A stretch of 64,000 nt of DNA from Dipetalonema caudispina. Taxonomy: Eukaryota; Nematoda; Chromadorea; Rhabditida; Onchocercidae. Under the pieces are notes generated by a model, which worked only from the letters and a program-made list of their open reading frames with translations, ran no database searches and was not told where the DNA came from. The translations under genes and the position numbers were made by a program. Position 1 is the first letter of the stretch, and every line of letters starts with the position of its first letter. The stretch lies in NCBI GenBank assembly GCA_013365325.1, contig JABVXV010000050.1:1-64000 (forward strand), read 5' to 3'. Shown here piece after piece: positions 1-11,600 of this stretch.

Positions 1-61
1 TAATTCGATGGACTTTTATGCAGTGCAATTACTCATGCAGTATTACTGTCGCTACGTCGAC

Positions 62-74
62 TACTAATTATTAA

Positions 75-120
<46 letters not shown>

Positions 121-250
121 GCTACTACTACTATTACTACTGCTACTATTATCACTACTACCACTACTACTACTGCTACTGCTACTACTACTGCTACTAC
201 TACCACTACTACTACTGCTACTACTACTATTACTACTACTATTACCACTA
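62..250. repeat. Imperfect (CTA/TAC)n trinucleotide microsatellite
   Basis: About 190 bp of CTA units on the plus strand, broken by GCTACT, ATTACT and CCACTA variants. The minus-strand frame gives a valine-rich open frame that is only a product of the repeat. Confidence 0.9.
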
Positions 251-616
251 TTTTAAAGTTAAAACAAAATTTTTGACAATATATGATCATTATTATTTAT
301 AACAATTCATATAGATTGTTATACTTATCGAATTGAGCGTAATTAATCACTATGTATAATCATTATTATCATAGCGACATAAGTATGCATACACCTATGT
401 TTATATATGTAAATTTAAATTAAGTTTAATATTAAATATGAATTCTATTACTAAATAACAGCAAAATGATTTAAAATTTTGCAAAGCAAATTAATTCAAG
501 ATATAATAGAAATGTGATTAGAAGTATTTGTAAATTGAGGATTCGAAATGAAATTATTATTCATTTAATATTTCTTTTTTTTTTTCACAAAATGTTTTAT
601 AATTTATTGCTTAAAC

Positions 617-905
617 ATTTTTACTACTGCTATTACTATACTACTATTATTATTATTATCACTATTATTATTATTATTATTATTATCACCATTATTATTA
701 CTATTATCATCATTGATAATCATTAATAATAATGATAATAATTATCATTATTATCGTTATTATTATTATTATTGTTATTATTATTACTATTTTTAGTATT
801 ATTATTATTGTTATTATTATTATCATCATCATAACTATTATCATTATTATCATTGTTGTTGCTACTATTACTACTAGTATTGCAGTTGTTACTACAATAA
901 CTACA
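617..905. repeat. Imperfect (ATT/TTA)n trinucleotide microsatellite
   Basis: Nearly 300 bp of ATT/TTA units mixed with ATC and GTT variants. It reads as poly-isoleucine in one frame and is not coding. It sits about 370 bp from the CTA block. Confidence 0.9.
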
Positions 906-987
906 ATGATACTGCTATGAAATTGGAATCACAAACTATGATAATGAATAAGAATTGCTGCGCAGTAACGTCATGTTGTAGCTCACA

Positions 988-1021
<34 letters not shown>

Positions 1022-4021
1022 GGTTTGAAAATATTCCAAGGTGAGAAATAAAACTAACAACCATTTTCAAATTGAATATTTTCATCAATTCGTTCAATGT
1101 TGGTCGCATAGTTTGATGATAAAAAATGATAGCAAACGTTAAATAAATAAATGTGACAGTGATAGAAAGAGAAAAAAAAAGTGAATTCATTTTTGGATCA
1201 ACGGGAATCGAATGAGGAAAGAGGAAAAAGATTGAAATGTAATAGTGTGTAAATTTGATACGATTAAAAAAGGTACACAAACAAATTCTACGTAAACAAC
1301 CTTACGTGAACAAGTTTTTTTTTTTTTTTTTTTTTCAAGAAAAAAGAAAACTTTTATTTCTTAGATTTTTATGGCAATTAATTGTTGTTTCTTTGATAAC
1401 TATTTTTTTTCTCTTTCATTTGTCCTAATTGAATTAAGATTAGAAATGTTTAGAAAATGAACTAAGAAAAAAAAAAAAAAAAAACGAAGGGGGATGCCAT
1501 TCTCGATTAGAATTACCTTCTACACGAATTTTTACTGAAACGAATAATTCAAACGCGGATCATTCATTTCACGCAAACTTTTACGTTACCCAAAATTAAT
1601 CCTCGCATCTTTCAGTGCTTAGTTTTTAAGATGTTTATGGATTAATGAATTTGACATAACTCTCTTTTAAGTCTTCAACATCTTGATGAGGCTACCTATC
1701 TCACAATTTAACACTTTCAAATTTGCTTTATCACTAAAATTCTTTTAAAATGCATGCGAAGAAATTTTCCATCACCACTTCATTATATCGCAACAAATTT
1801 CGCTTAAAAAAAGAACAAAAAAAAAAAAAAAAAAAAACATTACTGATTGATGACTTAACACAGAAAAAAAAACAGTGAAGAAACTTTAGGAATCAATTCG
1901 ATAGCATTTATTGATTGATTTATAAATAATAAATTGACCAATATCTGAAAGTTGCTGAAAAATTCAAATATCTGAAAATTTGTGAAAAAAAAATTAAGAC
2001 ATGTCTTCAGAACTAAAGATATCAATTTTGCAGATGATTTTAAAAAGTATTATTTGATAGGTGGAAATTCTACTAATAATTCCATCATTTGTAATGAATA
2101 TTTTAGAATGAAAAATGGAATTTTAAATTTTAAAATCAATTAATTTATCAATTATGCTTTATCTTTTCGATATTGGGCTGCTTACAAAAAAAAAAAAAAA
2201 AAAAAAACAAATATATTCAGTTGGAAAGAAATATTCGTTGATCGTACAATGATTAATTATTCAGTGCTATTTGTCGCTTGAAACATGGGAAAATTTCAAA
2301 TTAATCAATTAAAGAACAATTTAATTTGTGACAATATGTAAATAAAATGAAATATAACGAACAAATTAAACAAGGCTTTTAATATCATATAAAAAAAAAA
2401 AAGTATTCCAACATCATATATTATAATAGTACCGGGGATTAAATCACGATTAATCGGGACTAAGTCAAGGTTATTCAAATACCATTCATTCATTCATTCA
2501 TCCTATTTAAAAATTTATATGATATAATGTAAAGAATTTATGTAATATTAAAAATTAACAATGACGAAGTGATATTGTTGAAATTAATAAGAAAGAAAGA
2601 ATATGGCCTATTTAGGTTTTTTTTTTTTTTTTTTTTCCATCCAATCATATGATATGCTTTTAATATAAATCAAATATATATGGTTAATTTTTTTAATTTT
2701 TGAAAATTTTTTTTTTTTTTTGGAATTGATTACAATGAAAAAGAATTTGAATTAATCTAACTAACATATTGTTAAATTTATGTTATAATATTAAATGCAT
2801 ATTATGATAGTAATTTATAGCTTTATTTACATTTCCATTTGTTTATCGATATATTTATTAAAAATCATTTCCATTATTTATTACCATTCATTCGTTATTT
2901 ACATATTTACTTCACTTTATATAACACAATGAATTTTTCAACTCTACTTTTGTTCAAGTACTTTTATATGCTCCACTTTATCATTTAAATATAAATATAT
3001 TATATATGATTTATATTTATATACTAAATATATGTGTTGTGTAAAATATGAACACGCATCTTTAATTTATAAAGGAGGAAAAAAAAAATAAACTTAAAAA
3101 TAAACAGTGTAATTAAATTATTGCCATTTTAAATTAGCATAATTTAAAAAAATTGAAGCATATTTAAAGCAATTCTATCATGACAATAACATAGAGGTTT
3201 CTTAGGTAGGGAAATTGATAAATTGTCAAGTATTCACCCAAGTAATTATTTTTATTTCTAACTGTTGCTGGAGCTGGTTTCATTTCACCAACAATATTTA
3301 TATATTTTATGGGCTAATTTTTTTTTCTCTCTCTCTCTCTTTTGCACTTCATGGAACAATCAACTGAATTGGGAAATTTTTTGAACTCCTCGCTTTTTTT
3401 TTTTTTTTTTTTTGCTAATGCTTGGAAGAACAATTTCTAACGAAATTTCAAATTGCTAAAAGTTATTTAAAAATTTTTCCATGTTTTTTTTTCCCTCTTT
3501 TTTTTTCTGGGAAATCTTTCATTTTTTACTTTTACCATTAAATTTGCTATCCCTTTAACACTTGTATTTCCGTTGTTTTTCTAATTTTTGGTACCACTAT
3601 AAGTTAAGACTTACACAAAGTGAAATTTTTGGACTGAAAGCTAAATCAAACTGATTATTAAATCCCTAAAAAGTAAAATTTGGAGTAGTTTAATGTATCT
3701 TACTCTTATTTTCAAACTAAAGCATTTAAATATCCTAAATTGAGAAGAATCATTTCAATAAAATTTCCAAGAGCTCAAGACTTCAATATATTTGGTATCA
3801 AACAATCTCCTCTCACAACTTATTACCTACCAATTACATCGGGTAAATACTGTTGGGAAATTCTTGGATAAATACTGACGACATTGTGCTACAAAGTGTT
3901 GAGTAAATCACAAATGATAGCGCCACTGTGAAATTATTTCATCTCCTACGATTTCATAGTTTTGTTTTTTTTTTTCGTTTTGAAATATTTTTTACGATTT
4001 ATGACTTACATTTAAGTGATT

Positions 4022-4037
4022 TCCAAATTTTTTTCAG
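4022..4037 (+). promoter_or_regulatory. Probable trans-splice acceptor before pir-1
   Basis: A T-rich run ending in TTTTTTTCAG lies 44 nt before the pir-1 start codon with no matching 5' coding exon. This is the usual layout of a nematode spliced-leader acceptor. The leader itself is not in the window. Confidence 0.5.
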
Positions 4038-4081
4038 TAGCTGTACCAAAAAGTAATCTGCCAGTTGTTGTCAAGATAAAT

Positions 4082-6001
4082 ATGGCGCAACGATTATCCC
4101 GGACGAATAAATTGCAGCATAACGAAAAGCGACGCTTAAAACAATTCGTACCTAATTCACTCAGGTTTCCCGATAGGTAATATATTCATTTATGAACACT
4201 TAAGGATTGTTTTCCTTTTATATCCAATGAGTTTCAGAAATGAACGCTTGATTGAGACCGTTGAAATATGTCATATAAAAGTTTTTCTTCTTTACATTTG
4301 TTTGCCCGGTAATTCAGTTAACTGTAGGAATTATTAAATGTGATGTAATGCTCATTTCAGGTGGATTGATTATGATCCGGTGGGAAAGGATATGCCGGGA
4401 ACACGATTTGTTGCCTTTAAGACACCTCTGCGACACAATTATTTCCTGAATCGTAGCGATGAATTCGACGTGCAAAATATTTTCGAAACGAAAAGTTTAC
4501 TTGATATGGTAGGTCCTAGTGCTGAAATTATTTTCTAATGTATGTACATAAGTGTAAAAAAAGTCCTGTAAGCAATGTTGAATTCTATTTGATAAAAAGC
4601 AGTAGAGCTGGGAAAGTTAAAGCGTATTTTACATCTTTGCATATTTTTCCTGTTACTTTGATCACTAGAGATGGATAAGATATTATTTAGCAATAATGAA
4701 GAAGAAAGAATCGTTACTTTTCTAGATTAGTTAGAATCAGTATTTAATGCATTGTTTGTAGTAAAAAATCTATGTTTTATTTCGAAGTTATAAGTTTGTG
4801 ATTTATATATAGTAATAGCCGAAATTTTTTGAAAAGCTAAAAATGAGTTTCTTTTCAGGCTAATGCTGCTGGTAAACAGATAGGTCTTGTTATTGATTTA
4901 ACAGCAACTCAGAAATATTATGATCCCCAGGAATGGACTGATACTGGTATCAAATATGAAAAGATATGGTGCATGGGGCATCATATAAATATCCAAGTGG
5001 AAAACATTCAGAAATTTTATAACATTGTCAGTGATTTTCTCTCTAAACATATTCATACTGGTTCGTATTTCATTTTTTTAATAAGCAAGATAATATCATT
5101 TATTATATTTTTTCTTGTCCTGGAAATGTAATTTCATGACGTCATGCAGAAAATTATAGCGATAGGCGAAAAGTGACAGCAATAAATTTTGTATATTGGT
5201 AATGACATATAAGTAACACCTATATTACAACATACCAATAGTGAAGTACTTACCCATACTTGTACGAATATTGAAGTAATTTCCTTTACTTGGTCATACC
5301 GATTTTTTGCAGTAATGAGCGATGTAACAGAAGTGCAATTTCTGTCATTATTCTGTTTTAAACTTTTTTGATTTGTTATCCCATGATCGTTCCCAGTCGT
5401 TAAAAGACACAAAATACATGGAACTTTGTACTTTTAAGTTAGAGTTCTTTTAAAAAACCTCTTGTTCACTTGAAATATATGGAAAAATTCAGATGCATAA
5501 GTAATGTAGTTGAATTTAAGGTGAATTAATTGGCGTGCATTGTACACATGGTTTGAATCGAACAGGATACATGATTTGTCGGTACTTAATTGAGGTCGAT
5601 GGCTGGGATGTTGATAATGCCATTGAACGTATGTTTCGTGAATGCTACTTGTTTTTGGATGAGAATCGATATTTCTTGAGAACTTCAGTTCTTAAAAATT
5701 TGTTCTCGCTGATTTGTGATCAGTGCTCATTTCCAAATATTTTTTGCTTTTAGTTTAATTTTTTGAATTCCGCGACTTAAATCATTTATTTCTTCTAGAA
5801 TTCGAATATTGTCGAGGCTACAAAATTGAACGGAAGAAATACATCGATTCATTACGGAATGATTGTATCAGAGGGAAACATGCTATCTTATCTGTGGAGT
5901 ATCCTGGGAAACCTATTAACAGAATACTTGACAAACGGCTAGCTCATCTGAAAGATGTTTTACCCTGTATTGATCTGAATGAATTTGTTGCAACTACTTA
6001 A
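4082..6001 (+). CDS. pir-1: PIR-1 RNA 5'-polyphosphatase (DUSP11 type)
   Basis: Atypical dual-specificity phosphatase of the DUSP11/PIR-1 family. The family removes phosphates from RNA 5'-triphosphate ends; in C. elegans PIR-1 works with Dicer in the 26G small-RNA pathway. Exons: 4082-4176, 4361-4508, 4859-5060, 5521-5628, 5799-6001, giving 251 aa; C. elegans PIR-1 is similar in size (about 233 aa, from memory). The signature HCTHGLNRTGY spans residues 155-165, with catalytic Cys156 and Arg162 of the CX5R loop. The N-terminal WIDYDPVGKDMPGTRFVAFK stretch is also typical. Exon 4 could be read on to a stop at 5753, but a perfect GTATGT donor at 5629 joins in phase to an exon restoring the RGYKIER segment expected after the catalytic loop, so I chose the spliced form. 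All four introns are GT-AG. The start is the first ATG behind a probable trans-splice acceptor. Confidence 0.93.
5135..5146. promoter_or_regulatory. 12-bp palindrome with a full CRE motif in pir-1 intron 3
   Basis: CATGACGTCATG is a perfect palindrome containing TGACGTCA, the consensus site of CREB/ATF bZIP proteins. It lies inside an intron. Function is only inferred from the motif and it could be chance. Confidence 0.25.
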
Positions 6002-9000
6002 TTAGCATATTGTTTTTCATTTAGGTTGTTCTCGTACATCAGTAGGGTCCAGAAGTTATAGAATGGATTTTTGGAACTTCTGAAGTTGAGATAACATTTA
6101 TGCAGCGTTTTTTGCGAGGCTAACTCGACATGTGTACCTTTTGGAAATGAACACATTGAAAATCATTTTTTAATGAATTGCTTTAATATTTGTTTGTTTT
6201 CGAAGGGTTGACATGTCGAGTTAGTTACATAAAGCTTTTGAAGCTAATTTTGTTTTTTCTGGATATATCTTAGATATACCTCAGCTTGTGTTAAAATATG
6301 TGGCATATTATAAGGACATATCTAATTGTATTATTTAGTTGCATTAAATAATTATTTAATATTCGTCTTTTGCTGGTTTTCACTTTTAATGTTTTTATAT
6401 AATGAAATATGATGTATAATCCTTCATTTCATTATTCTGTATTGTATTTTGTGGTGCATCGTATCTTAGAATTATTTCCTTTTTTTCTCACAGTATTCAT
6501 TAGAAGACTCAATAACTGACCACCATAATAAGGAAAGGCGGAAGTTAATAATAAGTGAAGTCATGTGTTTTTGTAAGCTGAAGACTGTTTTACTCATCCT
6601 ATTGTTATCAATGAAATATTAAGTTTGTTATTATTTTTAGGAATTTTTATGAAATTTGTAGCTATAGAAGGTCATTATGAATGATAATTTTTTTTTATAT
6701 TATTGAGATTATTATGATATATGAAAAAAATACCTCTTCTGAACAGGCCTTGAATAAATTTTGATGTAGTACTTTAAAATTTGCACTAATCACTCTGTAT
6801 GTAATTAACTCGGAAATGTTTTGATTTTAGACATTAACTTTGAATGGCAGTATGTTTTATTATGCTAATATTTTGTTACCAGCTAAAGTTTAAGTCTTTT
6901 ATCGGGAAGGTTTGCGTAAAAAGGAAATTGTTGAAAAACTTATCGATTGCTATTTGCTTGAAACGGATTATTTGTGGTAAAAATAGGGTGCTGGTGATTT
7001 ATCATTTTAGAAAATTTAAGCTCCTTCGACGTTGACTACAATTTATATTAAATCTGCCTTTCATCCTGCAAGTGTTGAAGGCAATAAATTTGGTTCTGTT
7101 GAGGAGTTGCAGTATTTGTTAATTTTGAATTTTTGCATGAAACGAAATTTGCTGGATGCAGAAAGACATAGTGAATGTATGATGTTTGCTGTGATGATAA
7201 ATAGAGGAAAATGTTTAATAACTTCAAAGAGATGGCACAAATAGAGGTTAAAGGTGATGTGACTGAACAATACGCATAAATAGGCAAATTGTAGTTGCAA
7301 AATAACAAATAAACATAGCAACATTGAAAATGGAACATTTAAGACATTTATGCTAATATCATCAATATAATTTCTATGTTTCTTTTAATTTTGAAACCTT
7401 TAATGCGAATTTTTACAAAAAAAAAAAAATAAAGCTTAACTTTCGAAATAATGTACTTGCTTTTTTTGTTTTGTTTTTTTGTTTTGTTTTTTTGTTTTTT
7501 TTTAACTCTTTGAATCAGTTGATGTCGAGATAATTTCATTCTTCAATAGGTTAACAAAAAAATTTTTTGTTATCTGTTGTAGACGTTAATTGATTTCTTC
7601 TTTTCACTTACATTCGATCATTGAGAAAAGCAAAATTTTTGACAGTAAGTTAGCTATGTTGATGGAATTACATTTTGTTGATTGCTCGTCGATCAACGGA
7701 TCAATGGTTAAAATATATTGACGAAAAAAAGTGGTAAGATTTTTTTTTGTATTTTTCTCCTACACGGCATTCAGTGGTAAAATTTCAAATTCTAATCATA
7801 TGATAAACTCTTTTAAATTATCATTTTATCATTCTTCTTATTATTACTGTTTTTATTGTTAATTGTTAATTTAATCGTTATCTTCTTAGATTATTATTTC
7901 TCGTAATTGCTATTATATTTTTTTGTTTTCATCATTCATAACAACAATAATTGTTGCTGAATTGTTATTGCTACTGCAAAAAAAAAAAAAGGAAGAAAGA
8001 GAAAACAAATATACTCTCATTTTTTAATTTTTAATTGAAATTACGAAACAATAATAATCGATTAATCGATAAGAAACAAACAAATATTTGGCTTACTCAT
8101 ATTATGTAATACATTGATATTTTTATCAATCTTATCCAATAGCTTTTGGTAAATAAATTAATCATTTCAATGAAGCATAACATTTGATCAGATGATCATT
8201 CAATGAAAGAATTCAATAACAAAAAATAAGCATTGAAAACATAAAATTTTTGTTATTTCAGATTATTTTCAAGAAAATTATTTGCAATAAACATTTGAAA
8301 AAGATTTTATTTTATATTTTAGCCGGAAGAAAATTTACTGCTTCTGCTCATTTTACACCAACAATAATGTAATGAAAAGATGATGGTAAGAGGAGGGCGA
8401 ATTTTATTTTTCTCAAATTTTCCTGCCGTAATTTGATATTTTAAAAATATATTTTTATTTTAAGTACAACTTTTTGGTTTAGTTAACTTACAAGCCTTCA
8501 TTTCTTTTTTTTTTTTTCTGTCTGAAATTTTATCCAAGTTTATTTTGTTTCAAAATTTTAATTTTTTTCTTTCTCTTACAATTATCTTATATTTATTTTT
8601 TTGCTTATTGCAAGGTATCATTTCTGGTTATCATCAAAATTGACACTGATTATCTGTTACAGAATATCTTTGCTTACTTTAGGAAAATTTTTTGCATAAT
8701 TTTATGCCAAATTACGATCGGATTTCGAATGCTAATCGTTAAAGTTTCATTTTACCCATACCCACAGAAAAATACTAATCGAAGCAAATTATTTCTCGTC
8801 ATTCTTGCACTTGCTGTTTACTTTGTTAATTTGTTAGAGATCAATGTTAAATGTTAAAGATAACACAATTTCTTATCTATCTCCGAATATTACTAAACAC
8901 AATCTTATTACGTTGATAAAAAATATAGTAATCGTATCAATGATCCGAATAAAAGTAAACATGGTACAAGAATTCTATTGATAAACCGTAGAAATCACAT

Positions 9001-9425
9001 AAAGCATAACGTAGTAAGCCAATGATGTTATCATTGATCAATTCCAAATGATTTACCTTCGCATAGTAATTTATCGTTTTAAAAATTTTTACTTGAAAAT
9101 AAACAATTGATGAATCGATAAATGTTCAATTGTAACAAGCAGTTAATATTTGATCATTAAAATGACCATTCTTTGATATAAATATGTATCATATTAGCTA
9201 TTATCACTGATTATATTATTTATTCCATTCTAAAATGCATCATCATTCTGATCATTGTTTCTTCCAAATGTTAACAAATGTTTTTGCACTTTTCTGATCC
9301 ATTTTTTTTTTTTCTCACTTTCAAAATTATTGTTCAGAAATAAATGGAAAAAGCAAAAAAAAAAAAAGAAAAAAAATTGCATTTATAAGATTAATAAATT
9401 TTAGTTATTTATCAAATTTAATTTT
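6002..9425. other. pir-1 3' region and intergenic DNA
   Basis: Possible polyadenylation signals AATAAA occur at 6753 and 7308. Between 6840 and 7250 the plus strand holds two overlapping short open frames (63 and 70 codons) with G well above C, as in transcribed plus-strand DNA here. I cannot connect them to any exon and treat them as likely 3' UTR or non-coding transcript. From 7350 on it is AT-rich, with a (GTTTT)n-like stretch near 7460-7500 and no supported exon. Confidence 0.5.
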
Positions 9426-9429
9426 TTAG
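9422..9429 (+). promoter_or_regulatory. Probable trans-splice acceptor before the 95-aa secreted protein gene
   Basis: TTTTTTAG lies 12 nt before the ATG. With no coding exon upstream, this fits a spliced-leader acceptor with a very short 5' UTR. Confidence 0.45.
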
Positions 9430-9441
9430 ATATTTTCATCG

Positions 9442-11600
9442 ATGGTTTCATTATTCGTTATTCTCTTAGTATTAAATATCTTTATTGGGGCTAATTTTAT
9501 ACCCATAAAAAAATGTAAGTACTTTTTCTCTTCTTAAGCATGCAATATTGAAACTATCTAAATATTTCGGATAGAATTAAATATAAATGTTAAAGTATTT
9601 CAGAGTATTTTGTAAGCAAATTGAGAATAGATCACTTCTTGATTAGGCAATATTGCTTCGAAAAAAATACAATTGATTAACATTCTACTACTGATACATA
9701 TCAAAACTGTGAAAAAATTATTGAAACTAGAATACCGGAATCATTTATCAGTAATAATATGATTGCATGCTTGTTAGAGATCAATTTATCAAATGAAGCT
9801 TATGATATCAGCTGTTTTCAATCGACCCAATCTATACAAGAAGCTACAAAAAAAAAAAAAAAAAAAAAATGGTAGTCAGTGGTAGCGATTAGTCAGATTT
9901 CATAGATACTGGAATAGTTGCATTGAAATTCAAATAATGTTTGATTTAATTAAAAATAACTTTCCGGTTACATGATTAATTATTGCATAACTTGTTCAGA
10001 TACAAAGATATCTTTAGGTATTTGCACAAAATCACATCCCAATTACAATCATTTATAGATTTTTGCTAAGGTAAACTATTAAAAACCAGTAATTCTATTG
10101 AATTTAATCACTAATGAAGATCAAATGATCAAATAATGTAAACAAAAATTTTTGAAAATATTTCAATCAAATCAAATAATATTTTCCCTTAAAACTTTCT
10201 AAGGAATTATTTGAGCTATTTTATTTCGATATGACAATAATATGCATAAATTGATTGTTATTAAAATTTATTTAACAAAACAAATAAATTATTAATTTTA
10301 ATTTTTGAAAAAAAAAAAAAAAGAAAAAATTCCTTTAACTTTTTTTTTTTTTTTTATAGCAACGTTAGAAAGCCGATTAATTCAACGTAATTTTTATTGG
10401 TATACAAAAGGAAAGGAAGAACGACTACAAAATAAATCAACACCATTTGGTTTCGATCATTTACCATCACAAACAGTATTATGCTTGGTAATAATATATA
10501 TATTAATTAATTTGAAGATTTATTACCGAAATCATTTTTGAATTCTAATTGCAATAACGTCGTATAATGGATGAATTGCTATATGTCACAAATATGATCA
10601 GATGTAAAATTTGGATTCCTCAGAGAGTTAATTTATTGTTGAATCATTCGATTTTAGCTCAATCATTAATGTTAAACTATTGATTAATTTCATTAATTGT
10701 TCAATGAACAGAGAAAAAGTGTAAAATAGGAGATGGAAATTTGAAAAAGATGTTCATTTTAATTTTTTTAGTTCTTTCTAAAATTTAAAATTTAAAATTC
10801 CATGCGAAAAATGAAAGCAACGGTAAGGGTTCAGTTATTGTTACCTGTCACCATTTTCATATTTAATATTCCTTCTTACAATTCAAATGACAGTTAAAAA
10901 AAATGTTAAATGAAAAAAGAAAAAAAAAATTTAGTCAATAAATCATTCTGACTTTGATAAAAGAACCAATTATAATTTAACAAAAAAAAAAACTAAAAAA
11001 AAGAAAGTGACAAAATTCATATAGCGGTAAAATAAATCGAGAATCGATATATTATTAAATAGTTATTTCAGCTCTGATAATTTTCCATTCATAATAATAA
11101 TAATAATCAAACTAAAGGAAAAAGTGAAATGTTACATGCAACTGTAATTGATTGAAATTGATATTAAAATTTATCATCAATAAAATATCTTACTTAGTAT
11201 ATCACTTAGTAAAATATATTACTTAAAAAAAAAATTTAGCTCAACATACCTCTTAGTTTACTTCGTTTTGTATACTTTTTTTTCTTTTTTTCGGTTATTA
11301 GATTCACTGATTAATTAAGTTTATTTGTTATTTATTCATAACTTCTCGCTAAATTAGGAGGAAAAGAAAACAAAAAATTGTCAAAATTTATGCTTTAACT
11401 TATATAATTTATCCTCTTCCTTACATTATTGTTTTCATTTAATAATTCATTCGTGATAAGAGTAATTTTAATCTTTTTTATTTGTAATTTTTGCATATTT
11501 ATAAAAATTTCAGATTCTCCACAAAACAGTAAGCTGTGATGAAGTAATGCAAGCATTAAAAAATTACAAAGAATATATTCATACAGATGAATTTTCCTGA
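9442..11600 (+). CDS. Small predicted secreted protein, family not recognised
   Basis: Three exons join in phase: 9442-9514, 10360-10487 and 11514-11600, giving 95 aa. Residues 1 to about 17 (MVSLFVILLVLNIFIGA) form a good signal peptide, so the product should be secreted and about 77 aa when mature. The mature part contains FYWYTKGKEERLQNKSTPFG and ends in a charged helix-like ALKNYKEYIHTDEFS. It has only two cysteines (LCL near residue 66 and SCD near residue 74), which could form one disulfide. The donors are GTAAGT, GTAATA; acceptors TTTATAG, TTTCAG. The introns, 845 and 1026 nt, are long for this window. I do not recognise the family. A short neuropeptide-like or excretory/secretory protein is possible, but no dibasic repeat pattern is seen. 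Support rests on phase agreement and the signal peptide. Confidence 0.62.

Larger units (their letters stand above)
1..4037. other. Intergenic, low-complexity DNA; no gene seen
   Basis: AT-rich sequence with two long microsatellite blocks near the left edge, repeated A or T runs of 15-30 bases, and no exon that can be joined by splice phase. The open frames here are translations of triplet repeats or T-runs. The last part is presumably the promoter and outron of pir-1. Confidence 0.7.

Noticed and set aside
33..290. Valine-rich 85-codon frame on the minus strand
   Set aside because: It is the translation of the CTA microsatellite; no splice sites or domain.
514..920. Isoleucine-rich frames on the plus strand
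   Set aside because: Translation of the ATT/TTA microsatellite.
5629..5753. Read-through extension of pir-1 exon 4
   Set aside because: A perfect GTATGT donor at 5629 and an in-phase downstream exon restore the conserved PIR-1 C-terminal half; the read-through does not resemble the family.
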